From contig NC_134534.1 in assembly GCF_050624435.1 (NCBI RefSeq), forward strand, positions 68,843,501-68,907,500: a stretch of DNA of 64,000 nt. The letters run 5' to 3'. Positions 1-9,732 of the stretch are shown piece after piece. Numbering within the stretch: the first letter of the stretch is position 1; each line of letters opens with the position of its first letter. The DNA comes from Tenrec ecaudatus (taxonomy: Eukaryota; Chordata; Mammalia; Afrosoricida; Tenrecidae). Made by a program: the position numbers and the translations under genes. The notes beneath the pieces are model-generated. The model saw nothing but the letters and a program-made list of their open reading frames with translations. It did no database searches and had not been told where the DNA came from.

Positions 1-554
1 GTTCATTCTAAGTCTAAATCTTCATAATGGGTGACATTTCTGGCATATTATAAATGCTGACTTGTACAAACAAAATATTATTCCATTATTTAAAAAGTAT
101 CTGGAGGGGGTATAAAGACAGTAAAATATTTAATTCCATTGTCCATTTAAAAATACACTAATAAGCTCTTTAACATTTAGAAAATTTATATTACTCAATT
201 TTCCCTCTGAACATTTGATTCACATTTGAACAACCCAATCCGCAGTTTATATTTTTATTTCATTACTGTCTCATCCATGTTTCACATTTATTATAATATC
301 TCTTTCATAATAGAACATGCATATAAATGTAATATTTAAATTTATTTCTCTTTACTATGAAGCAGATAAGTATGCATATGTTTATTTTACCTTGAGTTGT
401 CATCCTAAATATTAGTTCATAATTAATAAAAATAACTTAGGTTACTATATATTTTGGTGAAAATGATTACGTTTTGAATGAAAGACAAAGATAAATTCTA
501 CTGGAAACAAAATTGATTTTGCACCTTGCGTATAATTGCATTTTGAGTTGGTTA
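1..554. other. AT-rich intergenic DNA
   Basis: No gene, repeat family or RNA is recognisable. The composition is strongly AT-rich and no reading frame of note is present. Confidence 0.6.
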
Positions 555-765
555 AACTCAAACTTACTGCCATCGAGTCAATTGCAACTTATAGGGACCC
601 TATAGAACAGAATACAAACACCCCCTTTAGGTTTCTGAGGCTGTAAGTCTTTATAGTAGCAGAAAGCCTCATCTTTCTCACTCAGAGTGGCTGGTGGTTT
701 CAAATTGCTGACCTTGTGGTTAGCAGCCTTACTTTCAACCCACTGTGCAACCAGAGGGCCTCTTG
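555..765 (-). mobile_element. AfroSINE, antisense
   Basis: Read on the minus strand it begins with the tRNA-derived head (the plus strand ends in ccagagggcctc, from a ccaccagggctcc-type sequence). It continues through the gttagcagcc box and the body (tctttatagtagcagaaagcctcatctt), and ends in the tail that reads catcgagtcaattgc on the plus strand. Near full length. Confidence 0.85.
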
Positions 766-799
766 AATTGGTAAAACCAAACCAAACAAACACATCTCC

Positions 800-966
800 T
801 GGCTACCAAGTTGATTCCAACTCATAGTGACCGTGTAGGTGGGTTTCTGAAACAGTAAGTCTTTAAGGCAGTAGAAAGCCTCATCTTTCTCTCATGGAAC
901 TGCTGGGAGTTTCAAACTGCAGACCTTGTGGCAGCCTCACTTGTAGCCCACTATGCCACCAGGGTT
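800..966 (-). mobile_element. AfroSINE, antisense
   Basis: It has the same order of landmarks as the neighbouring copy: tail (agttgattccaactcatag), body (gtctttaaggcagtagaaagcc) and head (ccactatgccaccaggg). A short deletion has removed part of the region before gtgggtttctga. Confidence 0.85.
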
Positions 967-979
967 TGAACTGATAGAC

Positions 980-1122
980 CAGTGGTTCTCAACCTTCCTA
1001 ATGCCACGGCCCTTTAATACTGTTCCTTATATCCATTGCCATTTCATAACTGTAATTTTGCTACTGTTATGAATCGGCAACCCCTATGAAAGGGGTCGTG
1101 ACCCACAGGTTGAGAACCACTA
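980..1122. mobile_element. SPIN-type hAT MITE (143 bp)
   Basis: The left end is CAGTGGTTCTCAACC and the right end is its inverted counterpart, GGTTGAGAACCACTA. The interior keeps typical SPIN words such as taatgccacggccctttaatac and gctactgttatgaatcg. The flanking 8-mers, TGATAGAC at 972-979 and TGATAGAA at 1123-1130, are a target duplication with one mismatch, as expected for hAT insertion. It is a non-autonomous, internally deleted copy with no transposase. Confidence 0.9.
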
Positions 1123-2264
1123 TGATAGAAGGTAGAAAATATTGAACATTTTATAATATGAAATAATGTACTTTAAAAGATCATAATCTGAAATGAATCA
1201 TATGAAAGCTTTATTTGAGGATATATTCTAGTATGTCCTTAATACATTGGTAGTTACCAAAAAAAGAAAATCCAGTTGCACTTAAATCAGTTTTAATAAT
1301 CCATATGTTTTGACTGCTTAAAGTTACCCCCTTTCTCCACCCCCATTGTAGAACCTTGGGATTTAATATGGACAACAGCATGTATTTAAATGACTAACCA
1401 TCTTTTTTAGCATTCATTATTTTAATCAATGTGTACACTGGGTCCTCCTTTAAACAAAGAATCATAAAGAAGCAAAGACATTATACAAACAAACAAATGT
1501 CATTATCCCAGTATTTACTCTACCATGTATTTAAAATAAAATGCTCAAGGTGGACCAAAAGAGCCCGTTCCTCAGGTCATGCTTTACCTTTAACACCAAA
1601 CAACCAGTGGTGGTCTGTGAACTCCCACGACGGGGACCCTCCTGTGCTACAAATAGAGCTGCTCTCTAGGGTCTGCAGAGTCTTCCCAGGTGGCCCTGGG
1701 TGTGCGAATCTCTAAGACTTTTGGTTAAGAGTTCAGAATTTGACTGATGGCAACACTCTTCCATAGTTAATAGCAGTGTAATGAAGACAAAGAAATGCAA
1801 GCCCCAAAGATTTAAGGCAATTTAAAAGTCATTAAAAGACTTTTGGGGTCTCTGTACGTTTGTAAATCCTCTAATATTGAGCCATAGTTCAGATGGACGG
1901 GTGAGCCTTGCATTTTTCTTTATAAAGTGAGAAACTGTTGTGAAATTTGGTAACCATGAATGTAAAGGTTCTGGAAATCACATCATCCCCGGAAAGGCTT
2001 TTATTCTCCAGGGGTGAGTGCACACCAATTTGAAGACTGGGCCATGAGGCTGGTTTACAGCAAGCAGAGTGTGGAGCACCTCTGAGAACCTCCATCTTTC
2101 CTTGATAATCACAGAGAAAGAGGTTGACTTATTCAAAAGAGGTCATAATGAAGATGCGTGGAGAACTTGCTTGCTGTCATACGATTGCTAAATATATATA
2201 ACAGCCCGCATTTTGACTCTCTGCCTAATTGCATCTCTCTCCTTTCTTTCTCTCTCCTTCCAGT
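1123..2264. other. Low-repeat intergenic DNA
   Basis: No gene is seen. Apart from a decayed SINE-like patch near 1605-1730, the sequence is AT-rich and unassigned. The 94-codon frame at 1431-1715 overlaps the SINE-like patch and shows no known domain. Confidence 0.5.
1605..1730 (-). mobile_element. Decayed AfroSINE-like fragment
   Basis: The words cgacggggaccctcctgtgctac and agagctgctctctagggt resemble the tail and mid body of an older AfroSINE subfamily read in antisense. No head is preserved. Confidence 0.4.
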
Positions 2265-2412
2265 CAATTCGAACCCACAATGACTCCATGGGTTTCAAAG
2301 TAGAATGTCAGAGACTGGTTTTCCAGAAATAGAGCCCTATGCCTTTCCTGGGTGGACCCTAACCATAGTTAGCAGCTAAGCGCCTTCACTGTTTGGACCA
2401 CCCAGGGACTTG
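2265..2412 (-). mobile_element. Decayed AfroSINE, antisense
   Basis: The tail-like tcaattcgaacccacaatgactc, the gttagcagctaagcgcctt box and the terminal ggaccacccaggg appear in the right order but are heavily mutated. An old copy. Confidence 0.5.
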
Positions 2413-2580
2413 TGAGTTCCCAACCCCTTTCCCCCACCTCTCCTCTACTATTGTTGCTCAACATCCTGCTATTCAGGTGTCCTATGTAAAGTCCTAGTTG
2501 TTGACAAAGCTCTTTTATGATCATTATCTCTCCATTCTCCTGGCGAGGATTTTGCCAGGGAAGAGGGTGTGAGCTTCTGT

Positions 2581-3166
2581 GTTAAACAGGGTTCTCTAGA
2601 GAGACAAAACCAGATTGCTAGTAATTATATATATATTTATAAAGATATATATATATATATAAAACACAAGAAATGAACTGTTAAATTATATACAGATAGA
2701 TATAGAATATAAGAAATGAACAGTTAAATTATAAAGCAGTACAAATGGCTCAGTGCAACTCACTCCCATGAGAGTTGTGAGACACTGGCAGTTCTTTAAG
2801 TCTTGAGGGCCACCAGGTAGTCCTCTGTAGAGAGAGCTAGGCTATATCAGCACAGGCAGCAAACAGCAAGGCAGGTCACCAACTGTCAGCCAGGTCACCA
2901 ACAGTCAGTCCCCAGCTCCAGAGATGTACATTCCAATCATGTGGTCTTAAAGGGACCTCAACTTACAGCGACAGTCCACAGGCTAGGCATCCCACAGGTA
3001 ATGTAGCCTGTAAATTGAGGCACAGAATAAGCAAGGCAGCCGCACACTGGTCCAATAATCAAAGAGCGAGAGACAAGAAAGGCGAGGCTCACAGATCCAT
3101 TTATGTCTCCTCCCTTCAATTAATCCCACTTGTGTTTATGGGCCAGGCTGGCACAATAAACTATCT
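2581..3166. mobile_element. LTR-like repeat with AT microsatellite
   Basis: It starts with gttaaacagggttctctagagagacaaaacc, which resembles the end of a widespread mammalian LTR-like repeat, and continues into an (AT)n tract at about 2625-2660. The body contains two near copies of caggtcaccaac(t/a)gtcag. The same end motif, in the opposite orientation, ends the element at 11545-11975. Class assignment is tentative; no coding capacity. Confidence 0.4.
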
Positions 3167-3560
3167 CGGCTTCATTTAGAAACCTGTAATAGTGCAGGCA
3201 AGAGTCAGGAAGAGCTTTCTGGAAGAAGTGATTCCTGACCAGGGTGGGCCACACGCTGTAAGTAAGAGTTGGCTCAGCAAAGGGGAAGGGAAGGTCCTTC
3301 CAGGTACAGAGCTCAGGATGGTCAAAGCCAGAGAGGGCACAGCAACTGGAAAAACCTTTTTTTCTTTTTCTTTTTTAACTGTAACCCCCACAGCCCTTGT
3401 TTACTGTAAAGGTTCTCTACTATAAAGAAAAACCTCTCTCAGAGGCCCAGTGTCCCTTTTCCTTTTTTTGGGTGGCAAATATATATGTAATACAGCAAAT
3501 GCCTTGTCAATGATCTTCCCGTGTGAAATTTGGTGATTTAATTCTGGTGATATCTTGTTA
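3167..3560. other. Unassigned intergenic DNA
   Basis: No gene or confidently named repeat. Overlapping short frames on both strands have no recognisable domain. Confidence 0.5.
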
Positions 3561-3880
3561 TTCAACTCTTGACTTATCCAGTCCCCCAATTTTTAGTCAC
3601 CCTTCAAAGAAGTTCAGTGTCTCCAAAGTGTTGACTTCTCCCCCTCACTGATAACCATTACAACACTTTGGGTCCCTATAGGTTTGCTTAATCTGGACGA
3701 TTTCCTGTAAGTGGGATCATATCATGATTGTTGTCCTTGTGTGACTGGTTTTTTCATGCAGGCCCTGTGTTTCGAATGCAAGGTCCCCATCCTGCCCCCA
3801 ATGGTATTGCACTTATATCCATTAAAGCGACCACCACACTGGGGAGCATGTGTGGTCTTCATAGAATTATTGCTGCATTA
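3561..3880 (-). mobile_element. Old L1 3' UTR fragment, antisense
   Basis: The plus-strand words gataaccattacaac, gtaagtgggatcat and ttgtccttgtgtgactgg match, in order, the antisense of the mammalian L1M-type 3' UTR. Diverged and 5'-truncated. Confidence 0.6.
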
Positions 3881-4677
3881 CTATACACTAATTTCCCTGG
3901 TGTTAAAAGTAAGGTAAGGAAAAGGTGGTTAGAAAAAAACAGTAGGGACTTGGTGTCTTGAAATAAAAGTGCCTCCTTAGTTTGCCCTTGCACAGTTTAG
4001 CACCAGTGCCTTATTGATCAGAATTAGGAAGTTAATAAGGTTTGGGCTAATTAATCAGATGGGTAGGGACTGGAACTGCACTGCAAGGCTTAATCAAGTC
4101 ATCAAAGCTCTCAAGCCATGAAGAAGGTAATTAAAGGAAAAGGATGCCCGTTATTTAGTAACAGGAGATGAGTTGTGGAAGAGAGCAAGATAGAGAACCT
4201 CCATTTTCTTTTGTACACTTTGCTGATATAAATCAGACCCAATGACCAGAGCAGCTGCTCAGCTTCCTATCAGAGAATTAAGCCGAATGAATTTAAAAAT
4301 CACCTCTTTGGGTAATTTTCTTGCCCTCGACTAAATGCCAATGAAACTATACTTATTTACAACAAATTTCAGTTTTGCCAGCATCTGCAGAGAAATGAGT
4401 TCTTTAGAACAATCTCTGGTTGTCATTTCCTTATCTTGCACCTCTATAGAGCACACCTTTGGAAATAATGTGGGTGCATATATAAAATGTGTGGCAGTCA
4501 GAGAAAGCTAGCTCATGAAGGGTGGGTGATTTGATAAATACAACATGCCTCTCTTATTTGGGGAAAATACAGTAACTGTTGTAGCAGTTTTGATTTTTAT
4601 GCAACACATAATTCAGTAGTTATCTGCTACCAAACATTATATTGGGCAAGGAGCAATGGATCTTATAAAGTCTAGGG
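3881..4677. other. Low-repeat DNA, homeodomain-like motifs
   Basis: No gene. The stretch at about 3985-4290 is free of recognisable repeats. It has TAAT-core words (ctaattaatcag, gtaattaaagg, cttaatcaagtc), the kind of composition often seen in conserved noncoding elements. Conservation cannot be judged from one sequence. Confidence 0.3.
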
Positions 4678-4870
4678 CATCAGTTCTCAACCTGAGGGTT
4701 GTGACTCCTTTGGGGGTCGAATGACCCTTTCACAGGGGTCGCCCGATGCATAACAGTAGCAAAATGACAGTGATGAAGTAGCAATGAAAATAATTGTGGG
4801 GTTGGGGGGTCACCACAACATGAGGAGCTGTATGACAGGGTCACGGCATAAGGAAGGTTGAGAACCACTA
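4678..4870. mobile_element. SPIN-type hAT MITE (193 bp)
   Basis: Terminal inverted repeats are CATCAGTTCTCAACCTG on the left and GGTTGAGAACCACTA on the right. The target duplication is a perfect 8 bp, GTCTAGGG, at 4670-4677 and 4871-4878. The interior keeps the subterminal SPIN blocks gtgactcctttgggggtcg, gaccctttcacaggggtcg and ggggtcaccacaacatgagg. Relative to the 980-1122 copy it lies in the opposite orientation. No transposase frame. Confidence 0.93.
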
Positions 4871-5261
4871 GTCTAGGGAGTTGTTTGTTCAGGTACATTA
4901 TGCTGTACAGAGAAGTTTGTTGATTCTTGAGTAATGTTTTCTAATCCCAGGGTATCCCTCCATCTGTGTCCACACCCCTCCCTGTCTCAGAACACTTCTC
5001 TGGACTCTTCTGGAACACCAGTGGGAGAAGAATTCCGAGCGTGTGGGAGGTTGTAGAGAGGAGGGAGAGGAGATGTGAAAGGGAAGGTGCGCTTGAGCCA
5101 GCCAGGCCCTACTAGCTGCGGAGGAGCTGGTTCTGCCTCCAGATGAGCTCCAGTGTTGGGGAGTAGAACTGTGCTCCAGGGAGGTTTGGGGGACTGTCAT
5201 GTTTATGGAAGCAGATATCCAGCCTTCCCCCCATCCCAACCCCCTTGCCTGTCCATGGAGC
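4871..5261. other. Unassigned intergenic DNA
   Basis: No gene. The 135-codon minus-strand frame at 4898-5305 has a biased, low-information composition and no domain; it is probably chance. Confidence 0.5.
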
Positions 5262-5361
5262 TGCTCAAAACCAAACTCTTTCCCATTGAGTCCATTGCAA
5301 TTCATAGTGACTCCTCTAGAGAGATTGGAATTGTCCTCGTGGGTTTTGCAGGCTGTTAATC
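5262..5361 (-). mobile_element. AfroSINE fragment interrupted by RPL24 retrocopy
   Basis: The tail half of an antisense AfroSINE is visible (cccattgagtccattgcaattcatagtgactc, then gggttttgcaggctgttaatc). It stops exactly where the poly(T) of the RPL24 pseudogene begins, so the pseudogene appears to have landed in the SINE. The head half is not found on the other side. Confidence 0.7.
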
Positions 5362-5370
5362 TTTTTTTTT

Positions 5371-5905
5371 ATTAACCAATGAATGTATGATCTCTTTATT
5401 TATTATAGCTGCATCTTTATTTGAAAACAGTCTCATCTGTCAGCTCAGCGTTTTCCTCCAACCTAACCCGGGCGGCAGAAACTTTCCCAGGCTTCAGTCT
5501 TTTGCTTGGGTGTTACCTTTAGTCGCAGCGAGGCTGCCTTTTAGATGGCGCTTTGCCTTTCTTGCGCCCTGGGCTGCCCTGCGAGCCAGTGCTGCTTGGG
5601 GTTCAGATTCCTCTTGGCAGTCATATCACCAGCAGACGCACCAGTAGACAGCGCTCTGGAAACGTGACTGCCCCGCGGGCTCTTTTCTTCTGACTGTCTT
5701 CCCATGGCCCCATTCTGGGCTTCCTTCTGTCAAGAACGGTACAGTTTGTCCACCGAGGGTGCCTTTAGAGAGGAACGCTGATTCCTAGTTTGCATTACGA
5801 TATTGGAAATGCTCTCCATCGGTCCTGGCATAGCGCCTCCGTGCCCTGGGTCAGTCTTGTCCCCCCTGAACCTTCAGGGCTGTGGCAGCGGAGGAACAGG
5901 GAGGA
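5371..5905 (-). pseudogene. RPL24P: RPL24 (eL24) processed pseudogene
   Basis: An intronless, decayed copy of the mRNA for ribosomal protein eL24, a large-subunit protein of 157 residues in mammals. On the minus strand, blocks match the gene in order. Near the N-terminus is the region encoding GHGRRYARTDG. Then come the blocks corresponding to SAFLS...NP, LYRR..., GQSEE..KR and TGAS..D, followed by the lysine/alanine-rich C-terminal tail. The stop corresponds to 5445-5447 (TGA in place of TAA). The start codon is mutated (CTG at 5875-5877), about 40 coding bases are missing, and frameshifts and stops are scattered throughout. A polyadenylation signal (TTTATT on the plus strand, 5416-5421) and a nine-base poly(T) at 5362-5370 mark the 3' end. 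This is LINE-mediated retroposition and cannot encode a working protein. Confidence 0.85.
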
Positions 5906-5924
5906 TGGAGAAGAGGTGGTCGAT

Positions 5925-6242
5925 TTCTTTTTAACAAGGATGATAAGTCATTTCAAGGAAGGAACGAATAGTCTTAAAAAAAAAAAAAAGGAATAGTCTT
6001 CAATAAATTGTGCAGGGAGGACTGAATTTCCACATGAAAAAGAAGATGCCTCCCAAGATAATTCATAGTAGACCAAAGACATAAGTGTAAGAAATGTACA
6101 GAGTACAAATGTTTCAGAAAAAAACATAGGAGCAACGCCACAAAAGACAAACTAGATAAATTGCACATCCTCAATATTAAAATCTTTGTTCATCAAAGGA
6201 CTTTATCAACGAAGTGAAAAGTCAGCCTACAGAATGGGCGAT
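5925..6242 (+). mobile_element. L1 ORF2 3' fragment
   Basis: The sequence follows the last part of mammalian L1 ORF2: aatagtcttcaataaattgtgcaggga, then ttccacatgaaaaagaag, gacataagtgtaagaa and tttgttcatcaaaggactttatcaacgaagtgaaaagtcagcc. This corresponds to the region downstream of the reverse transcriptase near the ORF2 C-terminus. It is broken by stops and by a poly(A) insertion. It abuts the 5' side of the RPL24 pseudogene. Confidence 0.75.
5966..6000 (+). repeat. Poly(A)-only insertion with 10-bp duplication
   Basis: GAATAGTCTT at 5966-5975 is repeated exactly at 5991-6000, and the gap is a run of 14 A plus one G. The surrounding L1 ORF2 sequence is collinear if the insert and one repeat are removed. 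The structure is a target-site duplication around a bare tail, as left by an extremely truncated retrotransposition event. Confidence 0.8.
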
Positions 6243-6246
6243 GGCA

Positions 6247-7617
6247 CACTGATACCTTGGTTACTGAAGGACCCCACACTGAACAGCAATGTTCGAGAAA
6301 AATCGGCTCCGTGTCCGTAACCGCTGGGTAGTCAACTCAGAATCCGACTTGCAACATCTGTAGGGCCCAGAGCGAGGCACGAGCCATGTCTTGCCTGGGA
6401 CACCAAGGGTGACGCTTCCGATGAAGCTCCGCTCTCGCTGAGATAACATGCAGCATTTGCATTAGTGTGTTAAAACGTTGTGCATTTTTGCACTTTATTT
6501 GCATAAAATATATTGTATTCCTGGCTCCAAACAAAGTGACACTAGCAGTAAGACTAAGAACACTGTGAGAACACAATAGAGTTAAAGAAGTCACGGCAAA
6601 ATTTTAATCAGGTTGCCGTTTTTCTCATTTGGCAACTGCATGCAACATAGTTAAATCAACTTTGGGAGCCCCACTGTCCCAGTGAGCTTTGGTGGTCTGG
6701 AGGTTATGCTTTGGTCTGGGACCTGCAATGTTTGTAGTTCAAGATGACCAGCTACTCTGAGGGAGAAAGACAGGGATGCAAGGATGTATATATATATATA
6801 GATTCACTATAAGCCTCCACTTGATGGCAGTGAATGTTCATTAAGAGGTGGACATTATCAAGATTTTTTATTAAAGCAGCTAATGTAACAAAATGTGTGA
6901 AATCATTAACCATGAAACAAAGAACCGAGAGCATCCGAGAGGTTGAAAAGTTCCTGTGAATTTGGATAAATTGGAAACAATTTGATGGTGAGAGCATGCT
7001 AAATGCTTCCATAAAGATTTACTGGAAAATGTCGTGGAAGCAAGTGCTGAGCAGGCCTACGTGTCCACAGCCAGACATGGCGAGCACAAATAAACATGAA
7101 ACCGGTACATTCTTGGCTGAATTTGCTGAATAGATGGAGGCCAAGGGTCTTGTTCCCCAACAAGTGTTTAACTGAGATGGAAATGAGGTTTTGTGGTGAA
7201 AAAATGCCCCCAAAGACCTTCATTACTCAAGAGGAAAAGGGATTGTCAGGCCACGGGCCTAGGAAAGACAGGCTCTCTCTGTTGTGTGGGAATTTTAAAA
7301 TGGAGTCCATGTTAGTGAACCATTCTGAAAACCCACGAGCTTTTAAACAACACAAACAAAATGGAACGTAAGTTAACTTTATTTGCTGTATGTGTTTGGC
7401 TCTTGATGCGCTGCATTTATTGTAGTTCAGATGTTTGGGGGGAGGAGGAGGTGTTTAAAGTGCTAAAATCCTTTAAAAATGAATTTTTAAGTGTAATTTT
7501 GGGGCCTCAGAACCAATTATTTGGTTTTCCATTATTTCTTATGGGAAAAATATGTTCAGTTTTCATGTTTGAACACAGATTTCGAACAAATTGAGTTAGA
7601 CAACCAAGGTAGCATTG
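6247..7617 (+). mobile_element. Tigger/pogo-like DNA transposon with transposase relic
   Basis: The ends are inverted: cactgataccttggttactgaa on the left and gacaaccaaggtagcattg on the right, the latter followed by TA, as expected for a Tc1/mariner-superfamily element. On the plus strand, fragments of a CENP-B-like transposase are readable: RESIREVEKFL..IW near 6930-6970, FAE..EAKGLVPQQ near 7120-7160, and MPPKTFITQEEKG...KDRLSLL...NFKMESMLVNHSENPRAFKQHK from about 7205 to 7360. Catalytic residues are not all preserved and stops and frameshifts interrupt it. The N-terminal DNA-binding region is largely gone, and an AfroSINE sits inside. A second copy of the same family is at 30800-31139. Confidence 0.8.
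6666..6838 (+). mobile_element. AfroSINE inside the Tigger-like element
   Basis: Diverged sense copy: head-like gggagccccactgtcccagtgagc, mid body actctgagggagaaagacagggatgc and tail acttgatggcagtgaatg. An (AT)n expansion sits near 6787-6800. It inserted after the DNA transposon. Confidence 0.65.
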
Positions 7618-7644
7618 TATTAGGGAAACAGAAGAGATAAGGAC

Positions 7645-7732
7645 TTAACACATTCCCAAGGAGCTGATTTCGACTCATAGTGACTCTGTAGGGACAGCAT
7701 AGACCTGCCCGAGACGGCGATCATTAATCTTT
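7645..7732 (-). mobile_element. AfroSINE/RTE tail fragment
   Basis: Only the tail region is present, read in antisense (ttcgactcatagtgactctgtaggg). It directly abuts the next copy. Confidence 0.6.
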
Positions 7733-7925
7733 TGCTGCTGTTAGGTGCTATCAAATTGATACTACCTCATGGGAACTCTCTACAGCAGAACAAAACACTT
7801 CCTGGTCCTGTTACTATTTATGGGAGCAGAAAGACTTACCTTTCTCCCTCAAAGCAGATGGTGATTTCAAACTGCTGGCCTCATGGTTACCAGCACAACT
7901 GGGCTACCATGGCCAACCTTTCACT
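7733..7925 (-). mobile_element. AfroSINE variant with RTE-like tail
   Basis: The tail reads ctgttaggtgctatcaaattg ... cagcagaacaaaacacttcctggtcctg, which is the antisense of the RTE 3' end seen at 11418-11530 and 21780-21960. The body (atttatgggagcagaaag) and head (gctaccatgg) are AfroSINE. This shows the SINE/LINE tail relationship within one copy. Confidence 0.7.
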
Positions 7926-8019
7926 CAGCAGCCAAGGGCAAACTGTTTGGGTTCTTCAGGGACCAGAGATTATTGCGTGTAGATTGGAATTTCTTGGACT
8001 GGAGAAAACTCAAAAATCA

Positions 8020-8170
8020 AACACTGTCATCAAATCAATTCCAACGCAACCGAATATATAGTTTCCAAGACTGTAAATCTTTATGGGAGTACACAGCCTC
8101 ATCTTCCTCCCAGGGAAGAGCCGATGGGTTTGAAGCATTGACCTGCTAGCCCACAGGCCACCAGGGCTTT
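8020..8170 (-). mobile_element. AfroSINE, antisense
   Basis: Tail tgtcatcaaatcaattccaac, body aagactgtaaatctttatgggag and head caccagggc are all present. Part of the region before the head box is deleted. Confidence 0.8.
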
Positions 8171-8799
8171 TTGGACTGGAGAGATGGACTGAACTCTAGA
8201 GAAACTGAGATTAAATTGAGTCTGCTCTTACAGTTCAGCGAGGACACCAACAAATCATTGTATATATTTGAGGACAGTCCCCAAGAGCCCTGAAAGAAGA
8301 ATCTGTTAGAATTAGGAATTAAGAAAATCAACCCCCTGAGGTCTTTGTCAACAGCATTTCAGTGGAGTAGAGGGGAACTGAAGCCAGGTTGTGGGGGAGG
8401 GAGTGTGGCCCTCATCTTTCTGGTCTTTTCTTTTTTTCTCAACTTTCTTTTTCCAGCCTCTCTGCCTCAGGAACTCCAGGCTCTTGTGTCAGCCTGCTGT
8501 GCTAATTAACATCTGAATGTTTCCTCTTAATTTTGTCCAATCAGCTCTCAGATTCCTGGAGTACCTCTGGTACTTCCCAAGACTTATTAAAATGTGAATA
8601 AGAATGATCTCTAAATTAATTCATCTATTGGGTGTAATGGAGTTTTTCTCAGAGAAGCTGGGGAAATACTGAACATAAGTAAGAGTGAGGGGGTTTCAGT
8701 CTTAACAAATATTGAAATGTCTTATAAAATGTAAGTAAATTATATAGTTTAGAATTAGCATGTGAATGTATGGGTCAGCAATCTACAAATGCAGGAGTC
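8171..8799. other. Unassigned intergenic DNA
   Basis: No gene and no confidently named repeat. Confidence 0.5.
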
Positions 8800-8930
8800 T
8801 GAAAAGTAGAGACTCCAACAGGTTGTGTACTCCAATGTTCATTGCAGCATTATTCACAGTTAACAAAGGTATAAACAACACAGTTTAGCCACAGACGAAA
8901 ATGTGATGTGTGTGTGTGTGTGTGTGTAAC
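8800..8930 (+). mobile_element. L1 3' UTR fragment with (TG)n
   Basis: The words actccaatgttcattgcagcattattcacagt and aacaaaggtataaacaacac are the classic sense-strand L1 3' UTR block. A (TG)n run of about 20 bases follows at 8908-8927. Confidence 0.7.
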
Positions 8931-9164
8931 ATGACTTGAGGGAGGAATCAGTTGTCAGGAAAATATAGAACACATTGAACACATGTGCTATTTGTGTAGA
9001 ACCACAGTCTATGCATTAGCAATGGGACTAAAGGGACTGGAGGAGGGAAGAGCTAGGAGATGCTGCGTTTCCATTTGGAGTGATGTGAAGCTTGGAAATG
9101 GTGGTGATGGTGGAACAACCTGGTGAATGTAATCAATGCCACTAAATTTATTTAAGAATTTAGT

Positions 9165-9348
9165 ACTCAGCTTGCTGCCATCAAGTTGATTCTGAACCAT
9201 AGTGACCCTATAGGACAAAGTACAACTGCCCCTGTGGGTTTCTAAGACTGTGAATCTTGACTGGAGTAGAAAGCTTCATCTTTCTCCTGTGGAGTGACTG
9301 TTGGTTTTGAATTGCCAACCTTGTGATTAGCAGCCCACAATGTCACCT
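9165..9348 (-). mobile_element. AfroSINE, antisense
   Basis: Near full length: tail gctgccatcaagttgattctg, body gactggagtagaaagcttcatc, head gattagcagcccacaatgtcacc. Confidence 0.85.
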
Positions 9349-9519
9349 ACTACAATGACCTACAGCTTATCAAGAATTTATTCTAGTATATGATAAAAGT
9401 GACATTTCAGATCACTGTGGTAAAATACAGTTTAGTTGTTGAATGATATTTGGATATGTATTTAGCATTCTTTATTTGTTAATAGAAAAGTGCAGAAACA
9501 ACCTACTATCTGATCAAAC

Positions 9520-9713
9520 CACCCAAACCAAACCCATTGTCATTTCAACCCTGATAGAGTAGGACAGAGTAGAACTGCTCCTTAGGAGTTCCAGGACTTT
9601 AAAATCTTTATGGGAACAGACAGACTCATTTTTCTCCTTTGGAGCAGCTGGTGGATTTGAACCACCAACCTAGGGTTAGCAGCACAATACTTAGCCCACT
9701 GTGCCACCAGAGT
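9520..9713 (-). mobile_element. AfroSINE, antisense
   Basis: Near full length, with ggacagagtagaactgctcc in the tail half and cccactgtgccaccagag at the head. It is the first of three copies in alternating orientation. Confidence 0.88.
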
Positions 9714-9732
9714 ATGATTAAATAACTTATGG

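Noticed and set aside
4898-5305. Minus-strand frame of 135 codons
   Set aside because: Runs into a SINE tail and shows no family features; likely chance.
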